From CAXXOK01 sp963678055 (lineage in GTDB: Bacteria > Bacillota > Clostridia > Christensenellales > Aristaeellaceae), in contig OY782679.1 in assembly GCA_963678055.1 (NCBI GenBank), forward strand, positions 372,001-436,000: a stretch of 64,000 nt of DNA, given 5' to 3'. Position 1 is the first letter of the stretch, and the number at the start of each line of letters is the position of its first letter. The position numbers and the translations under genes were made by a program. This document shows positions 52,142-61,527 of the stretch, one piece after another. The notes beneath the pieces are model-generated. The model saw nothing but the letters and a program-made list of their open reading frames with translations, was not told where the DNA came from and did not search any database.

Positions 52142-53206
52142 TTAATCTTTTATATCCCAAACACTCTTCAGCCTATCAACAGTAAAATCCCATTTGTCCG
52201 TTCTGGGCTTGCACACGATGTTCTGATTACCGAAAAAACCGTATTCTGATATAGCTTCATTTTGAGGCACGGTTTTTTGCCAATCCACCTGAACAATCCA
52301 TTCGGCCTCCTCTTCTGGCGCATTCTTAAAGTAGCTTGCCATCAATGGCAAGTCAAAAAATGGTGTTTGGATTCCACCAACATTGATCATTGCATCTTTG
52401 GCGGGGATTGCTTCCTCCGTTACTATCCCTACGCCAACATAGCCTTGATGGGGAAGTTTTACCCAAATTCTGTTCCCTTTCACCAGGTTTTTCGTAGTGC
52501 CGGTATACCAGGTTCCGCCGCCTGCGGATACGAAACCATATTTTATGGCATCTTCCCATGAACGGGATTCATCAGCACCAAAATTGAAATAAAACTCCCC
52601 GTTCCAGTTTTTGGTGTCGCTTTTCTTAATTATGTTTCCCTGCTCAGGCTCATGCATCCATGCCCTGCTTAGCAGCCTTTTGCCGGCATGCTCGAACACG
52701 CTGAAAAAGAGGACGTTGATATTAATATCAAATCCTTGAAGATAACTAATAATTCGCTCGGTACTGCCATCCATGGTAGTGGCTACAATCACGATCTGTG
52801 TGGAAACGCCCTCATTGTCTTCTTCGAGTTCGGTATTGAAACGTTTTTTGAAAGCGTCATTTAGAGACTCTTGACCGTTGGAAAACTTCAGATAGATCTT
52901 TGCCAAATCCTCTGCATCAATCTCTGTTATCCAAGAGGCATAATCCAGTGCTTGTGCGGTTACCTCCCTGGGTGTCATGCTTTTCTTCAGCTCGATCAAA
53001 ATACGGTTTCCGCCGATATCAACACAGAGCAAATCGATAATGCCGCCATAATCCGTTCTCACTTGCCTTCCCACCAGCATCCAATCATTGTTCAAAAGGC
53101 TTATATTTCCGGCGATTAAGTTTTCAAGCTCATTTTCGCTTGTCAGTGACGATAATGATAGTTCTCTTTTCTCGTCCAAAGACCAGATGGTTTGTTTGAT
53201 TGCCAT
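52142..53206 (-). CDS. DUF91-type PD-(D/E)xK nuclease-like protein with PUA-like C-terminus
   Basis: Predicted DNA-cleaving or DNA-binding protein, 354 residues, from the ATG at 53206 (GGAGG 8 nt upstream). The N-terminal nuclease fold has YGGIIDLLCVDIGGNRILIELKKS around residues 57-80, giving the D...ExK of endonuclease NucS/DUF91 proteins. The C-terminal part (about 215-354) has VKGNRIWVKLPHQGYVGVGIV, a pattern like PUA/EVE-type domains that read modified bases. It is divergent from, and next to, a type I restriction-modification operon, so a defence role is likely but unproven. Confidence 0.72.
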   Translation of the reverse strand: MAIKQTIWSLDEKRELSLSSLTSENELENLIAGNISLLNNDWMLVGRQVRTDYGGIIDLLCVDIGGNRILIELKKSMTPREVTAQALDYASWITEIDAEDLAKIYLKFSNGQESLNDAFKKRFNTELEEDNEGVSTQIVIVATTMDGSTERIISYLQGFDININVLFFSVFEHAGKRLLSRAWMHEPEQGNIIKKSDTKNWNGEFYFNFGADESRSWEDAIKYGFVSAGGGTWYTGTTKNLVKGNRIWVKLPHQGYVGVGIVTEEAIPAKDAMINVGGIQTPFFDLPLMASYFKNAPEEEAEWIVQVDWQKTVPQNEAISEYGFFGNQNIVCKPRTDKWDFTVDRLKSVWDIKD

Positions 53207-53361
53207 ATTTGTAACCTCCATAGAATTGATTTAACTTGTATATATTAAGACGGTTCAACGTGCAGCATTTTAGATTGGATTTCTGTAAACTATCATACCA
53301 TGGATTTATTTGGAAATAAACTATTTTGTAGTATTTGTGACTTCATGTTGGAGCTATTCAA

Positions 53362-53390
53362 TTGTGAAACAACTACTTCTAATGTATAAT
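53362..53390 (+). promoter_or_regulatory. Promoter of the hsd operon inside a dyad
   Basis: TTGTGA (53362-53367) and TATAAT (53385-53390) are 17 nt apart. TGTGAAAC (53363-53370) and its complement GTTTCACA (53404-53411) flank the promoter, a possible operator or control site. Confidence 0.55.
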
Positions 53391-53448
53391 ATTGAATAGA
53401 CTAGTTTCACAGGTGCAGCAGAATATACAAGGTTGAGGGAGCAAGCGC

Positions 53449-54921
53449 ATGATCACAGGCGAACTGAAATCTAAGGTTGATAAGCTGTGGGAGATGTTCT
53501 GGACAGGCGGGTTAACCAATCCGCTGGATGTAATTGAGCAGATCACCTATTTAATGTTCATCCGCGACCTGGATTATTCCGACCAACGCATGCAACGCGA
53601 TAGTAGCATGCTGGGTATTCCCCATACCAACCGCTTTGCCGACCATGAAGAGCTGCGCTGGTCCGCGTTTCGTGATCTGCCTGCCGAAGTCATGTATCAG
53701 AAAGTGCAGGCGGAGGTGTTCCCGTTTATTAAGAAACTCAACGGTAAAAGCGGCACCTATGCCAAGTATATGGCGGATGCTATTTTCAAAGTGCCTACAC
53801 CGCAGCTGCTGGAGAAGATCGTTACCGCGCTGGACGAAATGTATATCATGATTGACAAGGAGAAGGACAAGCAGGACGCGCGGGGCGACCTGTACGAATA
53901 TATGCTGTCCAAGCTCTCCACGGCAGGCACCAACGGGCAGTTCCGCACGCCGCGCCATATCATCCGCATGATGGTGGAACTATTGGATATTCAACCGAGT
54001 GATATTATCTGTGATCCGGCCTGCGGCACCAGCGGATTTTTGGTTGCGGCAGGGGAATACCTGAAAGATAATTATCATGATGATATCTTCTACGATAAAA
54101 CGGTAAAAACGCACTACGACAGCACTATGTTCACCGGTTATGATATGGACCGCACCATGCTGCGTATCGGCGCAATGAACATGATGACCCACGGCATCCA
54201 AAACCCGAATATTATATATAAAGATAGTTTATCGGACCAAAACACGGATATGGGGGAATACACCAAAATCCTCGCCAATCCGCCGTTTAAAGGCAGCTTG
54301 GATTCTGATTTTGTTTCGCCCGATTTAACCAAGGTGACAAAAACCAAAAAGACCGAGCTTCTGTTTTTAGCGCTGTTTCTGCGAATGCTGAAAAACGGTG
54401 GTCGCTGTGCGTCCATCGTGCCGGACGGCGTACTATTCGGTTCGAGCAATGCGCATAAAAGCCTGCGTAAGGAGATTGTGGAAAACCATAGGCTGGAAGC
54501 GATTATTTCTATGCCTTCGGGTGTGTTTAAGCCCTATGCCGGGGTGAGCACCGCCGTGATTATTTTCACAAAAACTGGTGCGGGTGGCACGGATAACGTA
54601 TGGTTTTACGATATGCGTTCCGATGGCTACAGTCTGGACGACAAGCGTACCAAACTCGATCAATCTGACATTCCGGACATCATCGTACGCTTCCATGCCC
54701 TGGACAAAGAGGAAGCTCGTCAACGCACCGAGCAAAGCTTCTTTGTGCCCAAGGATGAAATTTTAGGCAATGACTACGACCTCTCCATCAATAAATACAG
54801 AAAAACGGTCTATGTTGAAGAAACCTATCCTCACCCCCTCGAAATCCTCAAGGACATCAATGAGCTAGAAACCGAGATTGTGAACGGTTTGAAGGAACTG
54901 GAGGATATACTCCGTGGGTAA
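53449..54921 (+). CDS. hsdM: Type I restriction-modification methyltransferase subunit
   Basis: Adenine N6-methyltransferase subunit of the type I enzyme, 490 residues. The N-terminal HsdM_N helical domain (1-130) includes VIEQITYLMFIRDLD. SAM-binding motif I is CDPACGTSGFLVAAG (about 189-203), and catalytic motif IV is NPPF in ILANPPFKGSLDSDF. It forms the modification trimer with HsdS. Its stop overlaps the hsdS start by 8 nt. Confidence 0.95.
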   Translation: MITGELKSKVDKLWEMFWTGGLTNPLDVIEQITYLMFIRDLDYSDQRMQRDSSMLGIPHTNRFADHEELRWSAFRDLPAEVMYQKVQAEVFPFIKKLNGKSGTYAKYMADAIFKVPTPQLLEKIVTALDEMYIMIDKEKDKQDARGDLYEYMLSKLSTAGTNGQFRTPRHIIRMMVELLDIQPSDIICDPACGTSGFLVAAGEYLKDNYHDDIFYDKTVKTHYDSTMFTGYDMDRTMLRIGAMNMMTHGIQNPNIIYKDSLSDQNTDMGEYTKILANPPFKGSLDSDFVSPDLTKVTKTKKTELLFLALFLRMLKNGGRCASIVPDGVLFGSSNAHKSLRKEIVENHRLEAIISMPSGVFKPYAGVSTAVIIFTKTGAGGTDNVWFYDMRSDGYSLDDKRTKLDQSDIPDIIVRFHALDKEEARQRTEQSFFVPKDEILGNDYDLSINKYRKTVYVEETYPHPLEILKDINELETEIVNGLKELEDILRG

Positions 54922-56110
54922 GTGGGAGATGGTACGGTTGGGGGATGTAATTAGTGTCACATCGGGAGGAACCCCAAATTGTAGAAGAAAAGAATACTAC
55001 GATGATGGAACAATCCCTTTGGTAAAAACAGGTGATCTTAAAGGGATGTATATTAATAATACAGATACTTTGATTACTGAAAAGGGATTAATAAATAGCA
55101 GTGCAAAGGTTTTCCCTGTAGGAACTGTCCTTGTTGCTATGTACGGCGCAACCATTGGAGCATGTTCAATTTTAGGAGTTTCTGCAGCAACAAATCAAGC
55201 ATGTGCTGCATTGCTTCCTACAAAGAGTTTTTTGCCAGCATATTTATACTTTTATTTTCTATATATAAAGGAAAAACTCGTTACCTTAGGCGAAGGAGGT
55301 GCACAACCGAATATTTCGGGTAGTAAAATAAAGAATTTGACAATACCTTTACCACCCCTGCCAATCCAGCAGAAAATCGCCGATGTGCTGGATCGTGCCA
55401 GTACCCTCGTCGAGAAGCGCAAGGCGCAGATCGACAAACTGGATTTGCTTATCAAATCCCAATTCATCGAAATGTTCGGCGATCCCGGTACAAATCCGAA
55501 GGGGTGGGAGCGAGTCGCTTTGTCATCATTGCTTTCAGGGAAAGCATCAAATGGGTATTTTGCAAAGAGAAATGAGTATGTTGAAGATGGTAATGCCGGA
55601 ATATTAGGTGTTGCGAATATTGTAAATACAAGATATTCAAAATACGAAGATTTGCCCAAAACGAATGTTCGAGATATTGATACAATAAAGTATTCTGTAA
55701 AATATGGTGATTTACTGTTTTGTAGATCGTCTTTAGTTGCTGAGGGAATAGGAAAAGCATCAATTGTACCACGCGATGTTGCTATTAATACTTTGTTTGA
55801 ATGTCATGTAATCCGTGTACCACTAGATACAAAGAAATGTATACCTGAATATATTCAAGAGCTTAGTACAACGGAATTCTTTAGAAAGCAGATCATATCT
55901 CATGCAAAGACCTCAACAATGACAACGATCAGCCAATCTGGAGTTCTAAAGGTGAATGTACTCATGCCTCCGTACAATTTACAGGATCAATTTTTTAAGT
56001 TTGTACAAGAAGTTGAGATACAAAGACGTCTTCTTGCTACATCGATTAATCAATTAGAGCGTAACTATAAAGCTTTAATACAGAAGTGCTTTCGTGGGGA
56101 GGTATTCTAA
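54914..56110 (+). CDS. hsdS: Type I restriction-modification specificity subunit
   Basis: DNA-recognition subunit, 398 residues. Two target-recognition domains (about 5-150 and 195-370), each followed by a helical spacer. The first spacer begins with PLPPLPIQQKIADVLDRAS, highly typical. The GTG start has GGAGGA 8 nt upstream within hsdM. The recognition domains are more AT-rich than the spacers and hsdM, as expected for swapped domains. The target sequence cannot be predicted. No second or silent hsdS copy and no recombinase is seen nearby. Confidence 0.94.
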   Translation: MGKWEMVRLGDVISVTSGGTPNCRRKEYYDDGTIPLVKTGDLKGMYINNTDTLITEKGLINSSAKVFPVGTVLVAMYGATIGACSILGVSAATNQACAALLPTKSFLPAYLYFYFLYIKEKLVTLGEGGAQPNISGSKIKNLTIPLPPLPIQQKIADVLDRASTLVEKRKAQIDKLDLLIKSQFIEMFGDPGTNPKGWERVALSSLLSGKASNGYFAKRNEYVEDGNAGILGVANIVNTRYSKYEDLPKTNVRDIDTIKYSVKYGDLLFCRSSLVAEGIGKASIVPRDVAINTLFECHVIRVPLDTKKCIPEYIQELSTTEFFRKQIISHAKTSTMTTISQSGVLKVNVLMPPYNLQDQFFKFVQEVEIQRRLLATSINQLERNYKALIQKCFRGEVF

Positions 56111-56670
56111 TGATCGTTTGGCTAAATAACAATCAAGGATTTGCCATGTCGTTACTGACCCTGGTTTATGTTGTTGCAACAATGATCATTGTTATCTATA
56201 ATCGAAAAACAATTAAGGAAATGCAGAAAACAAGAGAGGCAGAGTCTCGACCCTATGTATTTGTATCTTTAGAGAAAGATCCTAGAGATTCATGGTTTAG
56301 TCTTCGCATTAAGAATTATGGGAAAACTGGAGCAATAGTACGCAGTGTAGAGATTATCCCTACTCCCAAATTCGTAGATGAAGCTCGACCGGAGGACTTT
56401 CTAGCAGATGTAGTTATCGCTCCATTGCAGAGTCTGGAGTTCTATCTTATTGAAAATGAAGATGAAACAATTAGCAAGGGCTATTCTGTCAGTGTTCAAT
56501 ATATAACAGTTGATGATAAAGAAAAATGTTATAACGACAATTATTCAGTAGCCCTACAGTATGCAAATCAAATGGCATACTCTGAATACAACACCAGCGG
56601 TACCAATCCCGAAGCAAATGCACTTAGAACTATCGCAAACCACTTGGATTCCATTAAGCGTAAAATCTAG
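56110..56670 (+). CDS. Membrane-anchored accessory protein inside the hsd operon
   Basis: Not recognised. It has 186 residues from the ATG at 56110, which shares one base with the hsdS stop and has GGGGAGG 7 nt upstream. One N-terminal membrane helix (about 12-32, MSLLTLVYVVATMIIVIY) is followed by a short charged helix (RKTIKEMQKTREAES) and a soluble domain (about 48-150) predicted as beta-rich (RPYVFVSLEKD, SLRIKNYGKTGAIVRSVEI). It lies between hsdS and hsdR, 12 nt before hsdR. Its position suggests a role with the restriction enzyme, perhaps membrane tethering, or it may be a passenger. Confidence 0.75.
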   Translation: MIVWLNNNQGFAMSLLTLVYVVATMIIVIYNRKTIKEMQKTREAESRPYVFVSLEKDPRDSWFSLRIKNYGKTGAIVRSVEIIPTPKFVDEARPEDFLADVVIAPLQSLEFYLIENEDETISKGYSVSVQYITVDDKEKCYNDNYSVALQYANQMAYSEYNTSGTNPEANALRTIANHLDSIKRKI

Positions 56671-56682
56671 TGAGGTAACCAC

Positions 56683-59600
56683 GTGCCTACAAACTTCGAC
56701 TTCCTAACCAAAGAACCGCAGTTTGAACCCTTTGCCGAGGCGGCGGTCTCGGCGGAGCGAGCGCTGCCTGTATCGGCTGTGCTGTGCGCGTCGGCGTGCC
56801 GCATGGCGATGGAGTTTGCGGTGAAGTGGATGTACAGCGTAGATGCCTCTTTGACAATGCCATATAACGACCGGCTGGCGACCCTCATCAGCACAGACGA
56901 GTTCAAGGGTTTGCTGCCTGTGGGGATGATTGCCAAGCTGGATTACCTGCGCCGTGTGGGCAACAACGCGGCGCACAAGCCAAAGGGTGTCAGCCGCGAT
57001 CAGGCTGTATTAGCGCTTCGTAACCTGCACAGCTTTCTGGATTTTATTGCTTACTGCTACGGCGCGGAATATACGGAAACGCCGTTTGATCAAAGTTTAC
57101 TCGAAATCGAAACCAGAGCAGCTATCCCGAAACCACATGAAGTTGACTTCCAAACCTTGCTGGATGAAAACGCTCACAAGCGCGAAAAGCTAACAGCGCA
57201 ACGGACGCAGCAGATGAAGCAAGGCTATACCGTCAAACCCATGGATATGACGGAAGCACAGACGCGCAAAGCCTATATTGATGTGATGCTGCAGGACGCG
57301 GGCTGGCAGCGCGGTGCGAACTGGGTGGACGAATATCCGATTGAGGCAATGCCAAACAAATCTGGCAGCGGATCGGCGGACTATGTGCTATTTGGGGATA
57401 ACGGGAAACCCCTGGCAGTGATTGAGGCTAAACGTACCAGCGTGAACGTGGAGAAGGGCCGCCAACAGGCTGTGCTCTACGCTGATTATCTGGAATCTAA
57501 GTTTGGGCAGCGCCCCGTGCTCTTTATGACCAACGGCTACGAAACCCGCCTGTGGGACGACCGTCACGGGCCGGAGCGTAGGGTAAGCGGCATCTATGCC
57601 AAACGCGATTTGGAAAAGTATTTTAACATCATCCAAAACCGCGCGCCGCTCAAGGGTGTACGTATTAACGATGAGATTACCAACCGCTATTATCAGAAGG
57701 AAGCCATCCAGGCGGTGTGCGACACCATAGACGTTAATAACCGCCGCAAAGCCCTGTTGGTGATGGCGACCGGCAGCGGCAAAACGCGTACGGTGATCTC
57801 GCTAGCGGATGTGCTGATGCGCCACGGCTGGGTGAAGAATATTCTATTCCTGGCCGACCGCAATGCACTGGTGACTCAAGCCAAGCGAGCGTTTCACAGT
57901 ATGCTGCCGAACCTTTCTCTTTGCAACCTTACCGAAGGGAAGGCGGAGGCCAGCGCACGCGCCGTGTTTTCTACCTATCAGACGATGATGAACTGCATTG
58001 ATACCACGCGGGATGAAAACGGCGAACGACTGTATACCTCCGGGCATTTCGACCTGATTGTGGTGGACGAGGCACACCGCAGTATCTACAATAAGTACAA
58101 GGATATCTTTACCTATTTCGATGCGCTACTGGTGGGCCTTACTGCAACGCCTAAGGACGAAATCGACATCAACACCTATTCGATTTTCGAACTGGAAAGC
58201 GGCGTGCCCACCTATGGTTACGAACTGGCTGACGCTGTGAAGGACGGGTATCTGGTGGATTTCGTTTCGGTGGAAACCACACTGAAATTTATGAGTGACG
58301 GTATCGTGTATGATGAACTTTCGCCAGAGGAGAAGGAAATCTACGAAGACACCTTCACTGACGAGGATGGAAATATCCCTGAGGCGATTGACTCCAGTGC
58401 GCTCAACGATTGGATATTTAATGCAGACACCATCCGCAAGGCTCTGCAAACCCTGATGGAGCACGGCCAGCGCGTGGAATTCGGCGAAAAGATCGGTAAA
58501 ACCATCATTTTTGCCAAAAACCACAACCACGCCGAGAAAATACTGGAGGTATGGGGTAAGGAATATCCAGACTACCCGGCGCATTACGCGCGGGTGATAG
58601 ACAACTACACGAATTATGCCCAGTCGCTGATTGATGATTTTTCAGACAGAAACAAACTGCCGCAGATTGCGATTTCGGTTGATATGCTGGACACTGGGAT
58701 TGACATTCACGAGATTCTCAATTTGGTATTCTTTAAAAGGGTTATGAGCCGCTCCAAGTTCTGGCAGATGATCGGGCGCGGCACGCGTACCTGCGAAGGC
58801 CTACTGGACGGGGAGGACAAGGAGAAGTTCTATATCTTTGACCTATGTGGGAATTTTGAATTCTTCCGCCTGCACGCCAAGGGGCAGGAAGCGAGGATGA
58901 ACGTAACTCTGCAGGAACGCATTTTCAACACGAAGATCGAAATGGTGTACAAGCTGCAGGAGCTAGACTTCCAAACTGAGCCTCTTAAAGAATACCGCAA
59001 GGTGCTGGTACACGGGCTGGTAAGCCAGATCAAAACCCTGCCACGGGATAATTTTGCTGTGAATCAACACCTGCGCGTGATCGACAAGTTCCAAACCGAA
59101 GAAGCATTCACTGTGCTGACATATGAAAACACACTACAAATTGCCGAGCATATCGCGCCGTTGATTCCGCCCACGATAGACGATATTGCCGCCGTACGCT
59201 TTGACCAGCTGGTGTACCAGATTGAGCTAGCGATGCTTGCGAATATAACCAGCAAACGGGCAAGAAACGACATACTGCGCAAAGCAAAGGAGCTTGCCGT
59301 GCTTTCAACCATTCCTGCGATAGCCCAGCAGCAGGAACTGTTGGAGCAAATTCTGTATAACGATCATCTGGAACGAGCGGGTATTGAGGATTTTGAAGTG
59401 ATACGCCAAAACCTGCGCGGCTTGATTAAATATATTCCCGAAAGCGATCGTGCGCGCTACGATACGAACTTTACCGATGATATTCTGGCAATCGATTGGC
59501 GAGAATCAGAGCTGGATAATGAGGACCTGGCAAACTATAAAAACAAAGTTAGTTTTTATATATTGCAGCACCAATTCATTCCTGCCATCGCTAAGCTTAA

Positions 59601-59991
59601 GGGAAACCTGCCGCTGACGCCAGAGGATGTGCAAGCGCTGGAACATATTTTATGGGATGAGCTTGGCACCAAAGAGCAGTATGCATCGCAATACGGTAAT
59701 ACATCCATGGGCGAGCTGGTGCGTTCCATTGTTGGGCTGGATCAGAAGGCCGCAAATGCAGCGTTTTCGGAGTTCATGAGTCGCAATGAATTGGATTCAA
59801 GGCAGATGCATTTTGTAAAACAGATCATCAACTACATTGTGCGAAACGGCATGTTGAAGGACCTGTCGGTACTGCAAGAAAGCCCCTTTATCGACCGGGG
59901 CAGTATAAGCGAGTTATTTGAAAATGCCGCCGTATTCTCGCATTTAAGGACAGTTATTGAACAAATCAACGCAAATGCCATAGTGGCTTGA
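56683..59991 (+). CDS. hsdR: Type I restriction enzyme R subunit
   Basis: ATP-driven translocase and nuclease subunit, 1102 residues, GTG start with GAGG upstream. N-terminal DUF4145-like region (1-125). HSDR_N nuclease region with ADYVLFGDNGKPLAVIEAKR near 235-255 (D and ExK). Helicase motor: Walker A MATGSGKTRT at about 362-371, DEAH in VVDEAHRS near 460, motif III LTATP, motif VI IGRGTRT. A C-terminal EcoEI-type domain (about 900-1095) completes it. It is the last gene of the operon. Confidence 0.95.
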   Translation: MPTNFDFLTKEPQFEPFAEAAVSAERALPVSAVLCASACRMAMEFAVKWMYSVDASLTMPYNDRLATLISTDEFKGLLPVGMIAKLDYLRRVGNNAAHKPKGVSRDQAVLALRNLHSFLDFIAYCYGAEYTETPFDQSLLEIETRAAIPKPHEVDFQTLLDENAHKREKLTAQRTQQMKQGYTVKPMDMTEAQTRKAYIDVMLQDAGWQRGANWVDEYPIEAMPNKSGSGSADYVLFGDNGKPLAVIEAKRTSVNVEKGRQQAVLYADYLESKFGQRPVLFMTNGYETRLWDDRHGPERRVSGIYAKRDLEKYFNIIQNRAPLKGVRINDEITNRYYQKEAIQAVCDTIDVNNRRKALLVMATGSGKTRTVISLADVLMRHGWVKNILFLADRNALVTQAKRAFHSMLPNLSLCNLTEGKAEASARAVFSTYQTMMNCIDTTRDENGERLYTSGHFDLIVVDEAHRSIYNKYKDIFTYFDALLVGLTATPKDEIDINTYSIFELESGVPTYGYELADAVKDGYLVDFVSVETTLKFMSDGIVYDELSPEEKEIYEDTFTDEDGNIPEAIDSSALNDWIFNADTIRKALQTLMEHGQRVEFGEKIGKTIIFAKNHNHAEKILEVWGKEYPDYPAHYARVIDNYTNYAQSLIDDFSDRNKLPQIAISVDMLDTGIDIHEILNLVFFKRVMSRSKFWQMIGRGTRTCEGLLDGEDKEKFYIFDLCGNFEFFRLHAKGQEARMNVTLQERIFNTKIEMVYKLQELDFQTEPLKEYRKVLVHGLVSQIKTLPRDNFAVNQHLRVIDKFQTEEAFTVLTYENTLQIAEHIAPLIPPTIDDIAAVRFDQLVYQIELAMLANITSKRARNDILRKAKELAVLSTIPAIAQQQELLEQILYNDHLERAGIEDFEVIRQNLRGLIKYIPESDRARYDTNFTDDILAIDWRESELDNEDLANYKNKVSFYILQHQFIPAIAKLKGNLPLTPEDVQALEHILWDELGTKEQYASQYGNTSMGELVRSIVGLDQKAANAAFSEFMSRNELDSRQMHFVKQIINYIVRNGMLKDLSVLQESPFIDRGSISELFENAAVFSHLRTVIEQINANAIVA

Positions 59992-60110
59992 TATATATTA
60001 AAAACGAGTCATATCATTGCTTTTCTCCCTGTAGAACGTTGACGATAGTAAGATGTTGCAAGTGAACGAGGGACATTCCAATATAATTATTTCACGCCAT
60101 GTAGCCGTGT

Positions 60111-60278
60111 AAAAAAGGAAGCACGCCAGTATAGGCAGTTGATTCGTTTCGTCCAAACGCCGAGAAACCTGTTTTAAGGCGGGAGGAGGAGCGACGGAAG
60201 GAATGAGCGGTGGATTTTTGCAAAGAAAAAGCCGCCGCGAACGATATGCAGTCCGCGACGACGATGGCGGGGAAGGGT
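60111..60278. repeat. Copy B of the tRNA-Ser-linked repeat (about 165 bp)
   Basis: The stretch aligns with 61360-61527 over its whole length by eye, with identical 50 bases at 60221-60270 and 61470-61519. The part matching the tRNA acceptor is damaged (GGCGGGGAAGGG). It lies between hsdR and the metallophosphoesterase gene. No tRNA body is present. Confidence 0.85.
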
Positions 60279-60292
60279 ATTTAATACCCGAA

Positions 60293-61129
60293 CTACAAGT
60301 TCTTCTCTTGAGAGTATTTTTTATCTGCTAATTCCCAAATATCGTTGTCGACTAAACCGGTACTTGACCTACCATATTGCTTCATTAAAGCTTTGGCGTA
60401 TAAAAGAAAATCAACAGAGTAATTCTTTCCAGTTTGGATAGACAATATATAATACTTTGTCCATATTCTACAATCTTCAAATCCTACAAAATTGCTAAAT
60501 GAACTTATATATTCTTTTATATCATAGTTTACTGTATAAAAATTATACTTTATGTCATCATCAATATCTAAAACACCATAGCATGCATTATTATTACCTG
60601 CTAAAGGTAAACCACAGCTACCAGGACAAATAATACGTCTATTATACATGATTGCTTCTAGAGGTCTATGCGTATGTGCAGAAACTATAACATCGAAATT
60701 GCTTCTTTCAAATATTTTTTCGACATCTATTAAATCAAATATGCCGTTTTCATGTTTATAGTGGTACAGGGGGAAATGTGAAAAAACAATTTTTTTGCCA
60801 TTATGTTCTATATCTATTCTATCTTTCAAACTACTTATATACTTAATATTATTATCTGTTAATGTGTTATATGTCCAATGAGCTCCTGCTAATTGATCAT
60901 AATCTTTAGTTTTATTACTATAGTTTTGAATAAAATATTCTTTGTTTCCAGCAATAGCATATTTGGATATATTCCTTACCTTATCTAAAACTTCATTGCA
61001 ATAAGGACCATCCATAATATAGTCACCCAAAAAAACAAAGTGATCAATATCTTTATCAACGCAATCTTTTATAACAGCGTTAAGAGCATATAAATTCCCA
61101 TGCACATCACCTATTAGTGCAAACCTCAT
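60293..61129 (-). CDS. Calcineurin-like metallophosphoesterase
   Basis: Predicted two-metal phosphoesterase of 278 residues. Motifs in order: GDVHGN (7-12), GDYIMDGP, GNKEY, VFSHFPLYHY and VSAHTHRP, the full calcineurin-like set. The substrate is unknown: YfcE-type phosphodiesterases and Ap4A hydrolases share this layout. It is very AT-rich, unlike genes on either side, and is enclosed by copies B and C of the tRNA-linked repeat, which points to separate acquisition. The ATG is preceded by GAGGTTAT. Confidence 0.85.
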   Translation of the reverse strand: MRFALIGDVHGNLYALNAVIKDCVDKDIDHFVFLGDYIMDGPYCNEVLDKVRNISKYAIAGNKEYFIQNYSNKTKDYDQLAGAHWTYNTLTDNNIKYISSLKDRIDIEHNGKKIVFSHFPLYHYKHENGIFDLIDVEKIFERSNFDVIVSAHTHRPLEAIMYNRRIICPGSCGLPLAGNNNACYGVLDIDDDIKYNFYTVNYDIKEYISSFSNFVGFEDCRIWTKYYILSIQTGKNYSVDFLLYAKALMKQYGRSSTGLVDNDIWELADKKYSQEKNL

Positions 61130-61191
61130 AATATAACCTCAAAAATTCTTGTATTGTAATATATTAACACATATTGGCTAATATTGCACTC

Positions 61192-61311
61192 GCAAGCGTG
61201 GCACTGATCCGTGCAGTGCCATCTTGCAAGGGCGTCTTACTCCCTTAAACCTTTCGGTCGTTGCCTCCCTCACGCTGGCAGCGAAAGACGACCATACAAG
61301 GTCGTCTTTTT
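61192..61311 (+). other. Structured stretch ending in a terminator, possible small RNA
   Basis: A 13-bp interrupted hairpin (GCAAG/CTTGC outside TGGCACTG/CAGTGCCA) lies at 61192-61227. A perfect terminator follows at 61284-61311 (AAAGACGACC, loop ATACAA, complement, then T-run). No gene is present. It could be a short transcript or the tail of a lost element. Confidence 0.4.
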
Positions 61312-61359
61312 ATCGCTTCCAGCCCTCTCGGGTTCGAATCCCACACCACATCACAAATC

Positions 61360-61527
61360 AAAAAAGGAAGCACCTATATATAGGCAGTTGATTCGTTTCG
61401 TTTAAACGAAGAGGAACCAGTTTCGAGGCGGGAGGAGGAGCGACGGAAGGAATGAGCGGTGGGTTTTTACAAAGAAAAAGCCGCCGCGAACGATATGCAG
61501 TCCGCGACGACGATGGCGGAGAGGGTG
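61360..61527. repeat. Copy C of the repeat, joined to the functional tRNA-Ser
   Basis: This copy abuts and overlaps the 3' end of the intact tRNA-Ser gene. It contains the tRNA terminator and about 110 bp beyond it, including GGCGGGAGGAGGAGCGACGG. It is the parent arrangement from which copies A and B could derive. Confidence 0.85.
61471..61506 (-). terminator. Terminator downstream of tRNA-Ser
   Basis: On the minus strand a GC-rich hairpin (CGCG arms at 61485-61488 and 61503-61506, extended by CCGCC/GGCGG overlapping the tRNA end) runs into CTTTTTCTTT. Confidence 0.6.

Noticed and set aside
61320..61350. Second tRNA gene suggested by GGGTTCGAATCCC
   Set aside because: Only a T-arm-like core is present. 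No acceptor, D-arm or anticodon arm can be folded upstream.
43423..61527. CRISPR array suggested by repeated GC-rich units
   Set aside because: The three copies are far apart, of unequal length and without regular spacers or cas genes. They are tRNA-linked repeats.
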